From: CAIVAT01 sp037128705
Lineage (GTDB): Bacteria > Bacteroidota > Bacteroidia > Bacteroidales > FEN-979
DNA length: 64,000 nucleotides
NCBI GenBank assembly: GCA_037128705.1
Contig: JBAXVX010000020.1
Coordinates: 12,571-76,570 of the forward strand
Direction of reading: 5' to 3'
The position numbers were made by a program, and so were the translations under genes. Of the stretch, positions 1 to 7,698 are shown in pieces. The notes beneath the pieces are model-generated. The model did not search any database. It was not told the DNA's origin and was given only the letters and a program-made list of their open reading frames with translations. Position 1 is the stretch's first letter. Every line of letters begins with the position of its first letter.

Positions 1-344
1 TCCCGGCCGATAAATTCATAGATCATCTTCTGGTGCGGGTCTTCAATGAAATGTTTTATTTTGGAAACCTTCATCAGCGGAGGGGTGACGAAATCATTTA
101 CAACCCGGTCAAGATCGTCATCGTATTTGCGGATCTGCCGTTTTTCGGTCTTCAGGGTAATTTCCTTGTCTTTGATATACTTCTTGTCCGTCATGAAAAA
201 AGAGGAGCGCTCGCAATGCATCAGCTCTGCAGATTCCATCATAATATGGTGAAAGTCAAGGAAGGTCTGATTGGGCTGAATTTCAATATCCCTGAGCCAT
301 CCATCATGCTCCTCACAAGTTATTCTAAAAAGATAAATCAACAT
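1..344 (-). CDS. pRiA4b ORF-3-like protein, 3' part outside window
   Basis: This gene reads leftwards and is cut by the window edge, leaving 114 codons. It begins MLIYLFRITCEEHDGWLRDI and continues with QTFLDFHHIMMESA and a short acidic, aromatic segment. This is the beginning of the plasmid pRiA4b ORF-3-like fold, often annotated as IS1096 element passenger TnpR family. In Bacteroidota these are small stand-alone proteins of unknown function, and the database name does not make this a mobile element. The ATG lies 25 bases downstream of an exact TATTTTTG promoter element at 370-377, which fits a short leader. There are no stops in the visible frame. Family assignment is by pattern recognition; function is unknown. 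Confidence 0.72.
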   Translation of the reverse strand, partial: MLIYLFRITCEEHDGWLRDIEIQPNQTFLDFHHIMMESAELMHCERSSFFMTDKKYIKDKEITLKTEKRQIRKYDDDLDRVVNDFVTPPLMKVSKIKHFIEDPHQKMIYEFIGR

Positions 345-369
345 GGTTGTTCCGGCTATTAATCCACTC

Positions 370-377
370 CAAAAATA
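370..377 (-). promoter_or_regulatory. Bacteroidota -7 promoter element TATTTTTG
   Basis: The reverse strand reads TATTTTTG, an exact TAnnTTTG match. It lies about 25 bases before the ATG of the partial ORF-3-like gene. No good -33 TTG is seen at the usual spacing. Confidence 0.5.
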
Positions 378-408
378 TAAAATTTCGTAAACAAAATCGA
401 AAAAAGGT

Positions 409-1824
409 TCAGCCTTCTTTTTTGATCAAACCAAGTTTCCGGCCCTCCTCCAGCATCAGCTGGTACGCTGCGGAATAGTCATTGGGGATGATCCCTTCGA
501 GGATGGCTTCAGTGATGGCATCCTTGATGATCCCAACTGATTTTGAAGGGGGTATCCCGAAAGCATCCATAATCACCTGTCCGGTAATGGGAGGCTGCCA
601 GTTGCGCAATTGATCCTTTTCCTCGATCTCTTTCAGTTTCTGACGTACGATGTTAAAATTGGAGATAAAGCGCTTTACTTTCGCGGGATTTTTTGAGGTA
701 ATATCAGCATTGCACAGGAGCATCAGGTCATCGATGTCATCTCCTGCTTCGAAAAGCAACCTGCGCACGGCCGAATCGGTTACCACCTCTTCGGCCAGTA
801 CGATTGGCCTGAGATGCAGCAACACCAGTTTTTCGACATATTTCATTTTGTCATTGAGGGGAAGCTTGAGTTTTCGGAAAATGTGCGGTACCATTTTGGC
901 CCCCCTGAATTCATGTGCATGAAAGGTCCACCCGGTGCCCTGTATAAACTTTTTGGTCAGGGGCTTTGCAATGTCATGGAGAATCGCTGCCCAGCGCAGC
1001 CAAAGGTTATCTGAAACGGATGCCACGTTGTCAAGAACTGCAAGGGTATGGGTGAAATTGTCCTTATGTCCCTTCCCCTCAATGATTTCAGCTCCCTTCA
1101 GTTCGCAGAATTCCGGAAAAATTATTTTCAACAATCCGGTTTCGTCCATCATCCTGAATCCTTTCGAAGGCAGATCGGCCTGAATGATCAGGTTGAATTC
1201 ATCGATCACCCGTTCCATTGATACAATTGAAATCCGTTCGGCATTCCGCCCGATGGCTTCGAAGCAGGTTGGTTCGATCGTGAAATGAAGCTGGGTGGCA
1301 AACCTGATGGCACGCATCATGCGCAGCGGGTCATCAGAAAAAGTAATATCCGGATCAAGCGGTGTTCTGATGATTTTATCATGAAGATCCTGGATCCCAT
1401 TGAATGGATCGAGGAGGCGACCATATTGCCCGGGTGTGAGATCAATGGCCATGGCGTTGATCGTAAAATCGCGACGGTTCTGATCATCTTCGAGGGTGCC
1501 CCCTTCAACAATGGGTTTTCGTGAATTAAGCCGGTATGATTCCTTGCGTGCTCCAACAAACTCAATTTTCCAGCCATGGAAATTCAGCATCGCCGTACCG
1601 AAATTTTTAAAAAATTTCACAGGAACCTCCCCGTCCAGTTTGCCGGCCACCTGGTGGGCAAAATCGATGCCACTCCCGAGCACCACGATATCGATATCCT
1701 GCTTGTTGTCGCGCTTCAGTAAGAGGTCCCTCACAAACCCTCCAATGACAAATGCCTGCAGCTGCATCGCATCCGCGACCTGCGAAATAATCCTGAATAT
1801 CGGGTTTGTAAGGTGCTTCTTCAA
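409..1824 (-). CDS. cca: CCA-adding tRNA nucleotidyltransferase with HD domain
   Basis: Adds or repairs the 3' CCA of tRNAs in the cytoplasm. From the chosen start (471 residues) the nucleotidyltransferase signature GGFVRD is at 28-33, the metal-binding DID at 43-45 and RRDFTINAM at 117-125. DDPLRMMRAIRF follows in the head domain, and a C-terminal HD phosphohydrolase domain has ILHDIAKP with HD at 283-284. The open frame extends upstream to an ATG at 1965, but those 47 residues have no family counterpart. A promoter element at 1878-1885 lies inside that extension, so I choose the TTG at 1824, giving MKKHLTNPIFRII, the usual family beginning. It is divergent from the isocitrate dehydrogenase gene. 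The function call is firm; the start is an inference. Confidence 0.93.
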   Translation of the reverse strand: MKKHLTNPIFRIISQVADAMQLQAFVIGGFVRDLLLKRDNKQDIDIVVLGSGIDFAHQVAGKLDGEVPVKFFKNFGTAMLNFHGWKIEFVGARKESYRLNSRKPIVEGGTLEDDQNRRDFTINAMAIDLTPGQYGRLLDPFNGIQDLHDKIIRTPLDPDITFSDDPLRMMRAIRFATQLHFTIEPTCFEAIGRNAERISIVSMERVIDEFNLIIQADLPSKGFRMMDETGLLKIIFPEFCELKGAEIIEGKGHKDNFTHTLAVLDNVASVSDNLWLRWAAILHDIAKPLTKKFIQGTGWTFHAHEFRGAKMVPHIFRKLKLPLNDKMKYVEKLVLLHLRPIVLAEEVVTDSAVRRLLFEAGDDIDDLMLLCNADITSKNPAKVKRFISNFNIVRQKLKEIEEKDQLRNWQPPITGQVIMDAFGIPPSKSVGIIKDAITEAILEGIIPNDYSAAYQLMLEEGRKLGLIKKEG

Positions 1825-1877
1825 AAATGATCGGGTGATTCGTGAATGAGTGGGTGACAGATTGAATTTGATTTTTG

Positions 1878-1885
1878 CAAAAGTA
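1878..1885 (-). promoter_or_regulatory. Promoter -7 element TACTTTTG for cca
   Basis: Exact TAnnTTTG on the reverse strand, 54 bases before the TTG at 1824 and inside the open frame that starts at 1965. It therefore argues for the internal start. The -33 region is weak. Confidence 0.55.
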
Positions 1886-1931
1886 ACGAATAGTGAATGA
1901 AAAAACGATGGAAAAATGTGCAAAAACGATA

Positions 1932-1961
1932 TTGCGGATTTCATGCGGTGTTGTATCTTTG
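1932..1961 (+). promoter_or_regulatory. Promoter TTG-N19-TATCTTTG for isocitrate dehydrogenase
   Basis: A -33 TTG at 1932-1934 and a -7 TATCTTTG at 1954-1961 are separated by 19 bases, the classical Bacteroidota spacing. The coding start is 45 bases further on. It forms a divergent pair with the cca promoter. Confidence 0.7.
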
Positions 1962-2005
1962 ACACCCAATCGTTAATAAATTAACTATTCAAAAATAAAC
2001 TAATT

Positions 2006-3196
2006 ATGGCTAAAAGAACCATTGTTGCCATGCCCGGAGACGGCATTGGTAAGGTTGTCCTTAATGAGGCCATCCGCGTTTTGGATGCAGCCGGTTTTGA
2101 TGCAGAATATGTCCACGGAGATATCGGATGGGAATTCTGGTGCAATGAGGGTGATCCCTTTCCCGTTCGCACCCAGAAATTGCTCGAACAACACAAAATT
2201 GGCCTGTTCGGCGCCATCACCTCCAAACCCAAAGACAAGACGGAGGCAGAGTTGTCGCCCGAGCTGAAAGGAAAAGGATTTGCCTATTACAGCCCCATCG
2301 TGACCATGCGGCAGAAATATGACCTTGACATCTGCATGCGGCCATGCAAAACCTTCAAGGGGAACCCGCTGAATTTCATCCGTCGCGGATTTGGTGGCGT
2401 GATCGAGGAGCCAATCATTGACACCATGATCTTCCGTCAGAATACGGAATGCCTGTATGGCGGCGTTGAATGGTCAAATCCATCAGACCAGGTTTACGAT
2501 GCATTGATGACCCACAAGAAATTCAGGGATAACTTTGCCTGGTGCCCGCGCCCGGAGCTGGCGGTATCGACCCGTATTTTTACGAAGAAATATACCGGAC
2601 GCATCCTACAGGCTGCCTTTGACTATGCCAAAGCGAGGGGATTTGAGACAGTAACCGTTTGTGAAAAGCCGAATGTGATCCGTGAAACCTCAGGAATGAT
2701 GCTGAAGATGGCACAGGACATGGCAAAGAATGAATATCCCGGGATCAAAGTCCAGGATACCAACATTGATGCCCAGATGATGTGGCTCACCAAGAATCCT
2801 GAGACCTACCATGTGATGGTTGCCGGCAATATGTTCGGGGACATCGTTTCCGATGGATTTGCCGGGTTGATTGGCGGCCTCGGATTCGCATGCAGTGCCA
2901 ATATTGGCCCGGAAATAGCCGTTTTTGAACCCACCCATGGTTCAGCCCCCAAATACGCGGAGTTTAACCCGTCTATCGTTAATCCTTCTGCCATGATCCT
3001 CTCTGCCGTGATGATGCTCGAGCACCTGGGCGAGATGGAGATGGCTGCAAAGATCTCCACTGCCGTAGCAAAGGTTGTTGAAGAGGGAAAGGTGATGACC
3101 TATGATATGATGAAGCTGCCGGGAAAACCGGATGCCTTCAGCAAAGGCGCCGCCACCACGCAGCAGATGACGGATGCGATCATCAGTAAACTTTAA
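2006..3196 (+). CDS. icd: Isocitrate/isopropylmalate dehydrogenase family, probably isocitrate dehydrogenase
   Basis: Predicted to oxidise isocitrate to 2-oxoglutarate in the cytoplasm. The 396 residues open with TIVAMPGDGIG, the family N-terminus. They carry FRQNTE at 143-148, the substrate-binding RxNTE signature, then NMFGDIVSDGFAG with the metal-binding aspartates and EPTHGSAPK in the cofactor-binding part. Length is normal for the family, which also contains 3-isopropylmalate and homoisocitrate dehydrogenases. I prefer isocitrate because an aconitase-type gene follows 700 bases downstream on the same strand and no leuA or leuB neighbour is present. Cofactor preference (NAD or NADP) cannot be read safely. 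The gene has its own strong promoter. A period-8 repeat element follows its stop. Confidence 0.8.
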   Translation: MAKRTIVAMPGDGIGKVVLNEAIRVLDAAGFDAEYVHGDIGWEFWCNEGDPFPVRTQKLLEQHKIGLFGAITSKPKDKTEAELSPELKGKGFAYYSPIVTMRQKYDLDICMRPCKTFKGNPLNFIRRGFGGVIEEPIIDTMIFRQNTECLYGGVEWSNPSDQVYDALMTHKKFRDNFAWCPRPELAVSTRIFTKKYTGRILQAAFDYAKARGFETVTVCEKPNVIRETSGMMLKMAQDMAKNEYPGIKVQDTNIDAQMMWLTKNPETYHVMVAGNMFGDIVSDGFAGLIGGLGFACSANIGPEIAVFEPTHGSAPKYAEFNPSIVNPSAMILSAVMMLEHLGEMEMAAKISTAVAKVVEEGKVMTYDMMKLPGKPDAFSKGAATTQQMTDAIISKL

Positions 3197-3201
3197 GAAT
3201 T

Positions 3202-3298
3202 GGTGACAAAGTAACAGGGTGACTGGGTAACAGGGTAAAAAAAAATCTCCTTGTCACCTTGTTACCTTGTTACCTTGTCACCTTGTTACCTTGTTACC
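3202..3298. repeat. Inverted period-8 repeat element (GTAACARG units)
   Basis: The left arm (3202-3236) is built of units GTAACAGG, GTGACTGG and GTGACAAA. The right arm (3250-3298) holds six units CTTGTTAC or CTTGTCAC in a row. The arms are reverse complements of the same unit, so the transcript could fold into a long hairpin. It lies between the isocitrate dehydrogenase stop and the HD-like gene and belongs to the dispersed repeat family of this window. Confidence 0.85.
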
Positions 3299-3311
3299 AA
3301 AATCAAAGCGT

Positions 3312-3860
3312 ATGACTGACGAAATAAAAAACCTTTGGCCGGAACTGATGTGGATCGAGGATCCGGATCTCCGCGAAAAAACAGCAAAAACTTGGGAACT
3401 GGCGCTCGAGAAGAGTGTTCTGACTCCAGATGATCTGAACAAAATTCCTTTTACCCTGCTTGCCGGGCCCGACATGAAGGTATCTTTCATGGCGCATAAA
3501 CGGTGTGTGGTTCATGTAGCGCGGGATGCAGGGAAAAAGATGAACGAATTCTTCAAGGATGATCTGCCCGTCAACATGGATGTTCTGATCGCCGGGGCCA
3601 TTCTCGCCGATGTCGGAAAGCTGGTTGAATATGAGCTCGATGCCAATGGAAAATCATTCCAGGGAAAATACGGGAAATATCTCCGTCACCCGTTTTCCGG
3701 GGTATCGCTGGCCGAGCAGTGCGGGGTTCCTGCGGCTGTTTGCCACATCATTGCCACCCATGCCGGCGAAGGCGATATGGTGAAGCGGACGACCGAAGCC
3801 TATGTGGTGCACCATGCCGATTTCATGACATTTGAACCATTCAGGGATAGACTTAAGTAG
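3312..3860 (+). CDS. HD-domain-like protein with degenerate HD dyad
   Basis: A 182-residue soluble protein. The first His-rich segment is FMAHKRCVVHVARDAG, then AGAILADVGKL where metal-dependent HD phosphohydrolases have HDxGK, then RHPFSGVSLAEQ, IIATHAGEGD and VHHADFM. The layout is that of an HD domain, but the histidine of the HD dyad is alanine here, so metal binding may be altered or partly lost. An upstream ATG at 3267 exists but lies inside the period-8 repeat, so I start at MTDEIKNLWPEL. The gene sits between isocitrate dehydrogenase and aconitase on the same strand, 37 bases before the latter, hinting at a shared role. Substrate unknown. Confidence 0.7.
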   Translation: MTDEIKNLWPELMWIEDPDLREKTAKTWELALEKSVLTPDDLNKIPFTLLAGPDMKVSFMAHKRCVVHVARDAGKKMNEFFKDDLPVNMDVLIAGAILADVGKLVEYELDANGKSFQGKYGKYLRHPFSGVSLAEQCGVPAAVCHIIATHAGEGDMVKRTTEAYVVHHADFMTFEPFRDRLK

Positions 3861-3897
3861 GAATGCATTATTTTTTCACCTTTACAAAACATCACGC

Positions 3898-5706
3898 ATG
3901 ACAATCATCGAAAAAATCATAGCTGCTCACAGCAACCAATCTGTTGTAAAGCCGGGCGACATTGTGGACGTTTTTATTGACACCCGTGCTGCACGCGATT
4001 TTGGCGGTGCCAATGTCGTAAAAAACCTTCTCGACAACGCATTGACGATCGCAGATCCGGAGAAAACCATTTTCACTTTTGACTGCAACCCCGGAGGTTC
4101 TGACCAGAAATATGCTGCAAACCAGCAATATTGCCGGCAATACGCCCGTGAGCAGCGTATCAGGGTGTATGATGTGGATGCCGGGATCGGCACCCATCTT
4201 GCCATTGACAACGGGTTGGTATGGCCCGGAAGCACTTTTGTTTCCACCGATTCTCATGCCAACATCATGGGAGCCATTGCCTCCTTTGGACAGGGGATGG
4301 GTGATCAGGACATTGCTGCTGCATGGGCGAAGGGAGCAGTTTGGTTTAAAGTGCCCGCTTCGGTAAAGATAAACCTGACAGGAGAACGGCCAGCCAATTT
4401 ATCCGCCAAAGACATCGTGTTGAACCTGTTGTCCATTTTCGGAGCCAATAAATTGCTTGGATTCTCGGTGGAAATTTATGGTACGGCGGTTGAAAAATTC
4501 ACCCTGGCTGAACGGATCACCATTGCGTCGATGGGGACCGAAATGGGCGCCATTATCATCATTTTTCCCACATCCGGAGCGCTGCTCAGCGAACTGAAAA
4601 TGATTACGGGAAAAGAAATGCAACCCATGGTGGCCGATGCGGAGGCACAGTATGAAAAAACCTTCGACATCGACCTGAGCAAATTCGTGACGATGGTGGC
4701 AAAACCGGGACATCCGCATGATGACACCTCCATTGAAACCGTTCTCAACCAAAAAATCGATTCCGGATTCATCGGAAGTTGTACCAACGGGCGCATCGAT
4801 GATCTGCGGGCTGCAGCATTGGTGCTGAAAGGCAGAAAAGTAGCTCCCGGTGTGGTTTTAAAGATCGTTCCTGCAACGGATGCCATCTGGACACAGGCCA
4901 TGGAAGAAGGAATTATCCGGATCTTCAAGGAAGCCGGCGTTATGGTTTCAAATGCAGGCTGTGCCGGTTGTGCCGCGGGGCAGGTTGGCCAGAATGGTCC
5001 CGGCGAAGTGACCATCAGCACGGGGAACCGGAACTTTGAAGGAAAACAGGGTAAAGGATTTGTTTACCTCGCCTCACCGGCGGTGGTGGCAGCTTCGGCC
5101 GTCGCAGGATTCATCACCACACCCGATCGCATCCCTGACAAGCCTGCCTTATTCCATGCAACCGGAAAACGTGACACGGGACACGTGACGCGTGACAAAA
5201 GCAAAATAGCAGAAAAGCAAACAGCCGTTGAGGGCAGGGTCTGGATTATTCCCAAGGATGATATTGATACCGATATGATTTTTCACAATCGTTATCTTAC
5301 CATCACCGACATCAGGGAAATGGGACAATATACCTTTGATAACCTCAAGGGATTTGAAGATTTTGCCAAAAAGGCCCAACCCGGCGATATCGTCATCACC
5401 CATAAGAACTTCGGGGCAGGAAGTTCCCGGCAGCAGGCAGTGGACTGTTTTCTCTCGCTGGGGATCAGCTGCATCCTGGCCGAATCATATGGCGCAATCT
5501 ACGAGCGAAACGCCATCAATGCGGCGCTGCCCATCCTGACCTACAACCCTGAATCATTGGCCAAAGCAGAAATCGAACATGGCGATACCATCAAAGTTAA
5601 TTTCGTCACCGGGGAACTGACCAATCTCAGAAATCAGAAAACAACCGGCATCGATAAATTTTATGATGCACAGCTTGCAATCTACAAGAACGGGGGATTG
5701 TTGTAA
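3898..5706 (+). CDS. Aconitase, fused LeuC-LeuD type
   Basis: Predicted to interconvert citrate and isocitrate with a 4Fe-4S cluster. From the ATG at 3898 the protein has 602 residues. A LeuC-like catalytic domain carries STDSHAN and the cluster cysteines in GSCTNGR (C295) and AGCAGCAAGQ (C355, C358). A linker follows, then a LeuD-like swivel domain from about 445 with DDIDTDMIF and NFGAGSSRQQA. The open frame begins at 3832, but that part overlaps the upstream gene and lacks homology. Residues 424-437 of the linker are encoded by a heptamer array (5170-5197), a clear repeat insertion between the domains. Isopropylmalate or homoaconitate dehydratase are alternatives; the nearby dehydrogenase favours aconitase. 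Confidence 0.85.
   Translation: MTIIEKIIAAHSNQSVVKPGDIVDVFIDTRAARDFGGANVVKNLLDNALTIADPEKTIFTFDCNPGGSDQKYAANQQYCRQYAREQRIRVYDVDAGIGTHLAIDNGLVWPGSTFVSTDSHANIMGAIASFGQGMGDQDIAAAWAKGAVWFKVPASVKINLTGERPANLSAKDIVLNLLSIFGANKLLGFSVEIYGTAVEKFTLAERITIASMGTEMGAIIIIFPTSGALLSELKMITGKEMQPMVADAEAQYEKTFDIDLSKFVTMVAKPGHPHDDTSIETVLNQKIDSGFIGSCTNGRIDDLRAAALVLKGRKVAPGVVLKIVPATDAIWTQAMEEGIIRIFKEAGVMVSNAGCAGCAAGQVGQNGPGEVTISTGNRNFEGKQGKGFVYLASPAVVAASAVAGFITTPDRIPDKPALFHATGKRDTGHVTRDKSKIAEKQTAVEGRVWIIPKDDIDTDMIFHNRYLTITDIREMGQYTFDNLKGFEDFAKKAQPGDIVITHKNFGAGSSRQQAVDCFLSLGISCILAESYGAIYERNAINAALPILTYNPESLAKAEIEHGDTIKVNFVTGELTNLRNQKTTGIDKFYDAQLAIYKNGGLL
5170..5197. repeat. Heptamer array inside the aconitase linker
   Basis: Four tandem seven-base units CGTGACA, CGGGACA, CGTGACG, CGTGACA read in frame within the interdomain linker of the aconitase. 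The same unit occurs at 16414, 20805 and 51456. Confidence 0.85.
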
Positions 5707-5750
5707 AAAGAATTCCGTATCAGACCAATGATCGCGGAATGAAACAGTCG

Positions 5751-6617
5751 CTAGCGTTTCAGTTTCCAGCGGCGATGTGACCACAAATAGTATTCGGGTT
5801 TCGCTTTGATCACCTCTTCAAGCCTCTTCATGAACCGGGCCGTCAGCTCGCCGGTTTTTGTTTTAACCGGTTCTGGTTCCAGCATGCTGAAATCAACCCT
5901 GTAATATCCCCGTTTCACCTTTATCACGGTTCCAAAAACAACCGGAAGGTTATATATCCGGGCATATTTTTCAGGTCCATGCAGCGCGGCTGTATCCTGA
6001 TTCAGAAAATCGACCCAGTAGGCCAGCCGTGGGCTTGAAGGACTCTGGTCGGCCACCATATAAAAGATGGCCGGTTCCCCGTAATCTGCCTGGAATGTTT
6101 CTGCCGTTTGGGTGATGGAGGCAAGTTTCGACCGGCCCTTGACCCTGGAACGCTGCACGTAGGCATCGATATATTTATTCGATAATGGCTTATAAAAACC
6201 GACCGGCTTGTGCATGAGCTGAACCCCTGAGGCCAGCCCCCCCCATTCCCAGTTTCCGTAATGACCCGCAATGCAGATGACGGATTGCCCCTTTTTATAG
6301 AGGTCGTCCAGCATCTCCACATTGGTATATTGATAACGCTTCATAACGGACTCCTCCGTCATGGTGAATGCCTTCAGGCTTTCGATCAGCATATCTGACA
6401 GGTGGTGGTAAAAGCTTTTGGCAATCGTAGTAATTTCTTCCGTGGATTTCTCAGGAAAGGAATTTCTCAGATTTGAAAAAACCACCTGTTTGCGGTACCC
6501 AACCACATAGTAGATGAGGTAAAAAACCATGTCGGCGAAATAAAAAAGGATACGGAAAGGGATAAACCGGAACAGGAGAATATAAAATCTGAAGATGAAA
6601 TATGTCAGTTTATCCAT
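5751..6617 (-). CDS. LpxL/HtrB-family lipid A acyltransferase
   Basis: Predicted inner-membrane enzyme that adds a secondary acyl chain to lipid A. The 288 residues start with a hydrophobic segment (about 8-40) that anchors the protein. The catalytic signature H-x4-E is seen as HYGNWE at 119-124, followed by a conserved Gly-rich turn. A later YMVADQSPSS segment matches the family's second motif, and the C-terminus YYLWSHRRWK is typical of Bacteroidota members. The gene is convergent with the aconitase gene and has its own promoter element at 6655-6662, back to back with that of lipoate ligase. Which acyl position it modifies cannot be read. Confidence 0.9.
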   Translation of the reverse strand: MDKLTYFIFRFYILLFRFIPFRILFYFADMVFYLIYYVVGYRKQVVFSNLRNSFPEKSTEEITTIAKSFYHHLSDMLIESLKAFTMTEESVMKRYQYTNVEMLDDLYKKGQSVICIAGHYGNWEWGGLASGVQLMHKPVGFYKPLSNKYIDAYVQRSRVKGRSKLASITQTAETFQADYGEPAIFYMVADQSPSSPRLAYWVDFLNQDTAALHGPEKYARIYNLPVVFGTVIKVKRGYYRVDFSMLEPEPVKTKTGELTARFMKRLEEVIKAKPEYYLWSHRRWKLKR

Positions 6618-6654
6618 CGGATCTGATTTAGATTGAAAACACGATTTAGAAGTA

Positions 6655-6662
6655 CAAATTTA
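6655..6662 (-). promoter_or_regulatory. Promoter -7 element TAAATTTG for the acyltransferase
   Basis: Exact TAnnTTTG on the reverse strand, 38 bases before the ATG at 6617. It is divergent from the lplA promoter 26 bases away. Confidence 0.55.
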
Positions 6663-6688
6663 AAATATAAATTCATTTCGAAAAACCT

Positions 6689-6696
6689 TAATTTTG
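6689..6696 (+). promoter_or_regulatory. Promoter -7 element TAATTTTG for lplA
   Basis: Exact TAnnTTTG, 18 bases before the ATG at 6715. The leader would be very short. Confidence 0.6.
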
Positions 6697-6714
6697 CTGT
6701 AAATTCTGTAAATA

Positions 6715-7698
6715 ATGTTGATTATAAAACGGCACAACACCGATCCCTATTTCAACCTGGCAACGGAAGAATTTGTGCTGAAAAATTTCGAGGATGATTC
6801 ATTCATGCTCTGGCGCAACGCTCCTTCGATCATTGTAGGGAAACACCAGAATACGCTGGCCGAGATCAACGTGGAGTATGTAAAACAGAACAACATCCCT
6901 GTTGTCAGGCGATTGAGCGGCGGCGGGGCTGTTTTTCATGACCTGGGAAATCTTAATTTCACCTTCATCCGAAAGGGGCAGACCGAGACGCTCGTTGATT
7001 TCCGCAGATACACGGAACCGATCCTGGAGGTGCTGCAAAAGATGGGAATCGATGCAAAATTCGAAGGCCGGAATGACCTGACCATCGGGGGAAAGAAATT
7101 TTCGGGGAATGCGGAACACATCTGGAAAAACAGGATCCTGCATCATGGCACCCTCCTTTTTTCCTCACACATGCCCGACCTGTCGCAGGCGCTCAATGCA
7201 GATCCGCTTAAGTTCCAGGACAAGTCGGTAAAATCGGTTCGCAGCCGCGTGACAAATATCAGCGATCATCTCAGGGAACCCATGGATGTGATGCAATTCG
7301 CCGCCATGATCGAGGCGCATATAACAGAGAAGTATCCTGACACCCGGCTGATCGAACTTTCACCGGAGGATCATGATCGGATCCATGATCTGACCAGGGA
7401 AAAATACAGTACCTGGGAGTGGAATTTCGGCTATTCGCCCAATTACAATTTCAGAAAGATCATGCGTACCGCCAAAAGCGGGACCATCGAATTCGACCTC
7501 GATGTTCACAACGGCACCATTAGGCATATCAGGATCTTCGGGGATTATTTCAGCCGGTTTGATACCGAGGAAATTGAGACAGCACTCACCGGAATTGCCC
7601 ACCAGGAACCGGCGATCAGGATTGCACTCCAGCCCTTCAGGGTGGATGATTATTTTGCCGCCCTCACACTCGACGAGCTTATGGCAGGGATGTTTTAA
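6715..7698 (+). CDS. lplA: Lipoate-protein ligase A
   Basis: Activates free lipoate with ATP and attaches it to lysines of 2-oxoacid dehydrogenase E2 subunits and glycine cleavage H protein. The 327 residues contain the catalytic-domain signature RRLSGGGAVFHDLGN at 65-79, KFSGNAEHI with the carrier-binding region, HHGTLLFSSHM, and DKSVKSVRSRVTNI with the conserved lysine. A small C-terminal accessory domain (about 230-327) is present with WEWNFGYSPNYNF. Length is typical for LplA with both domains. The 3' end overlaps the convergent nhaA gene by 20 bases. None of the lipoylated target complexes is encoded in this window. Confidence 0.93.
   Translation: MLIIKRHNTDPYFNLATEEFVLKNFEDDSFMLWRNAPSIIVGKHQNTLAEINVEYVKQNNIPVVRRLSGGGAVFHDLGNLNFTFIRKGQTETLVDFRRYTEPILEVLQKMGIDAKFEGRNDLTIGGKKFSGNAEHIWKNRILHHGTLLFSSHMPDLSQALNADPLKFQDKSVKSVRSRVTNISDHLREPMDVMQFAAMIEAHITEKYPDTRLIELSPEDHDRIHDLTREKYSTWEWNFGYSPNYNFRKIMRTAKSGTIEFDLDVHNGTIRHIRIFGDYFSRFDTEEIETALTGIAHQEPAIRIALQPFRVDDYFAALTLDELMAGMF

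Noticed and set aside
1..344. Mobile element because of the database name IS1096 passenger TnpR family
   Set aside because: No transposase, terminal repeats or resolvase catalytic residues are seen; the name is a historical label for the ORF-3-like fold.
3202..3298. Possible CRISPR array in the repeat-rich intergenic region
   Set aside because: Units are 7 or 8 bases long without unique spacers, and no cas genes occur in the window.
4476..5021. A 181-codon frame opposite the aconitase gene
   Set aside because: Antisense to cluster-binding motifs of aconitase; no domain, no promoter.
2006..5706. Leucine biosynthesis cluster (leuB, leuC, leuD)
   Set aside because: No leuA or ilv genes are present, the LeuC- and LeuD-like parts are fused as in aconitases, and the dehydrogenase fits isocitrate dehydrogenase equally or better. 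Not fully excluded.
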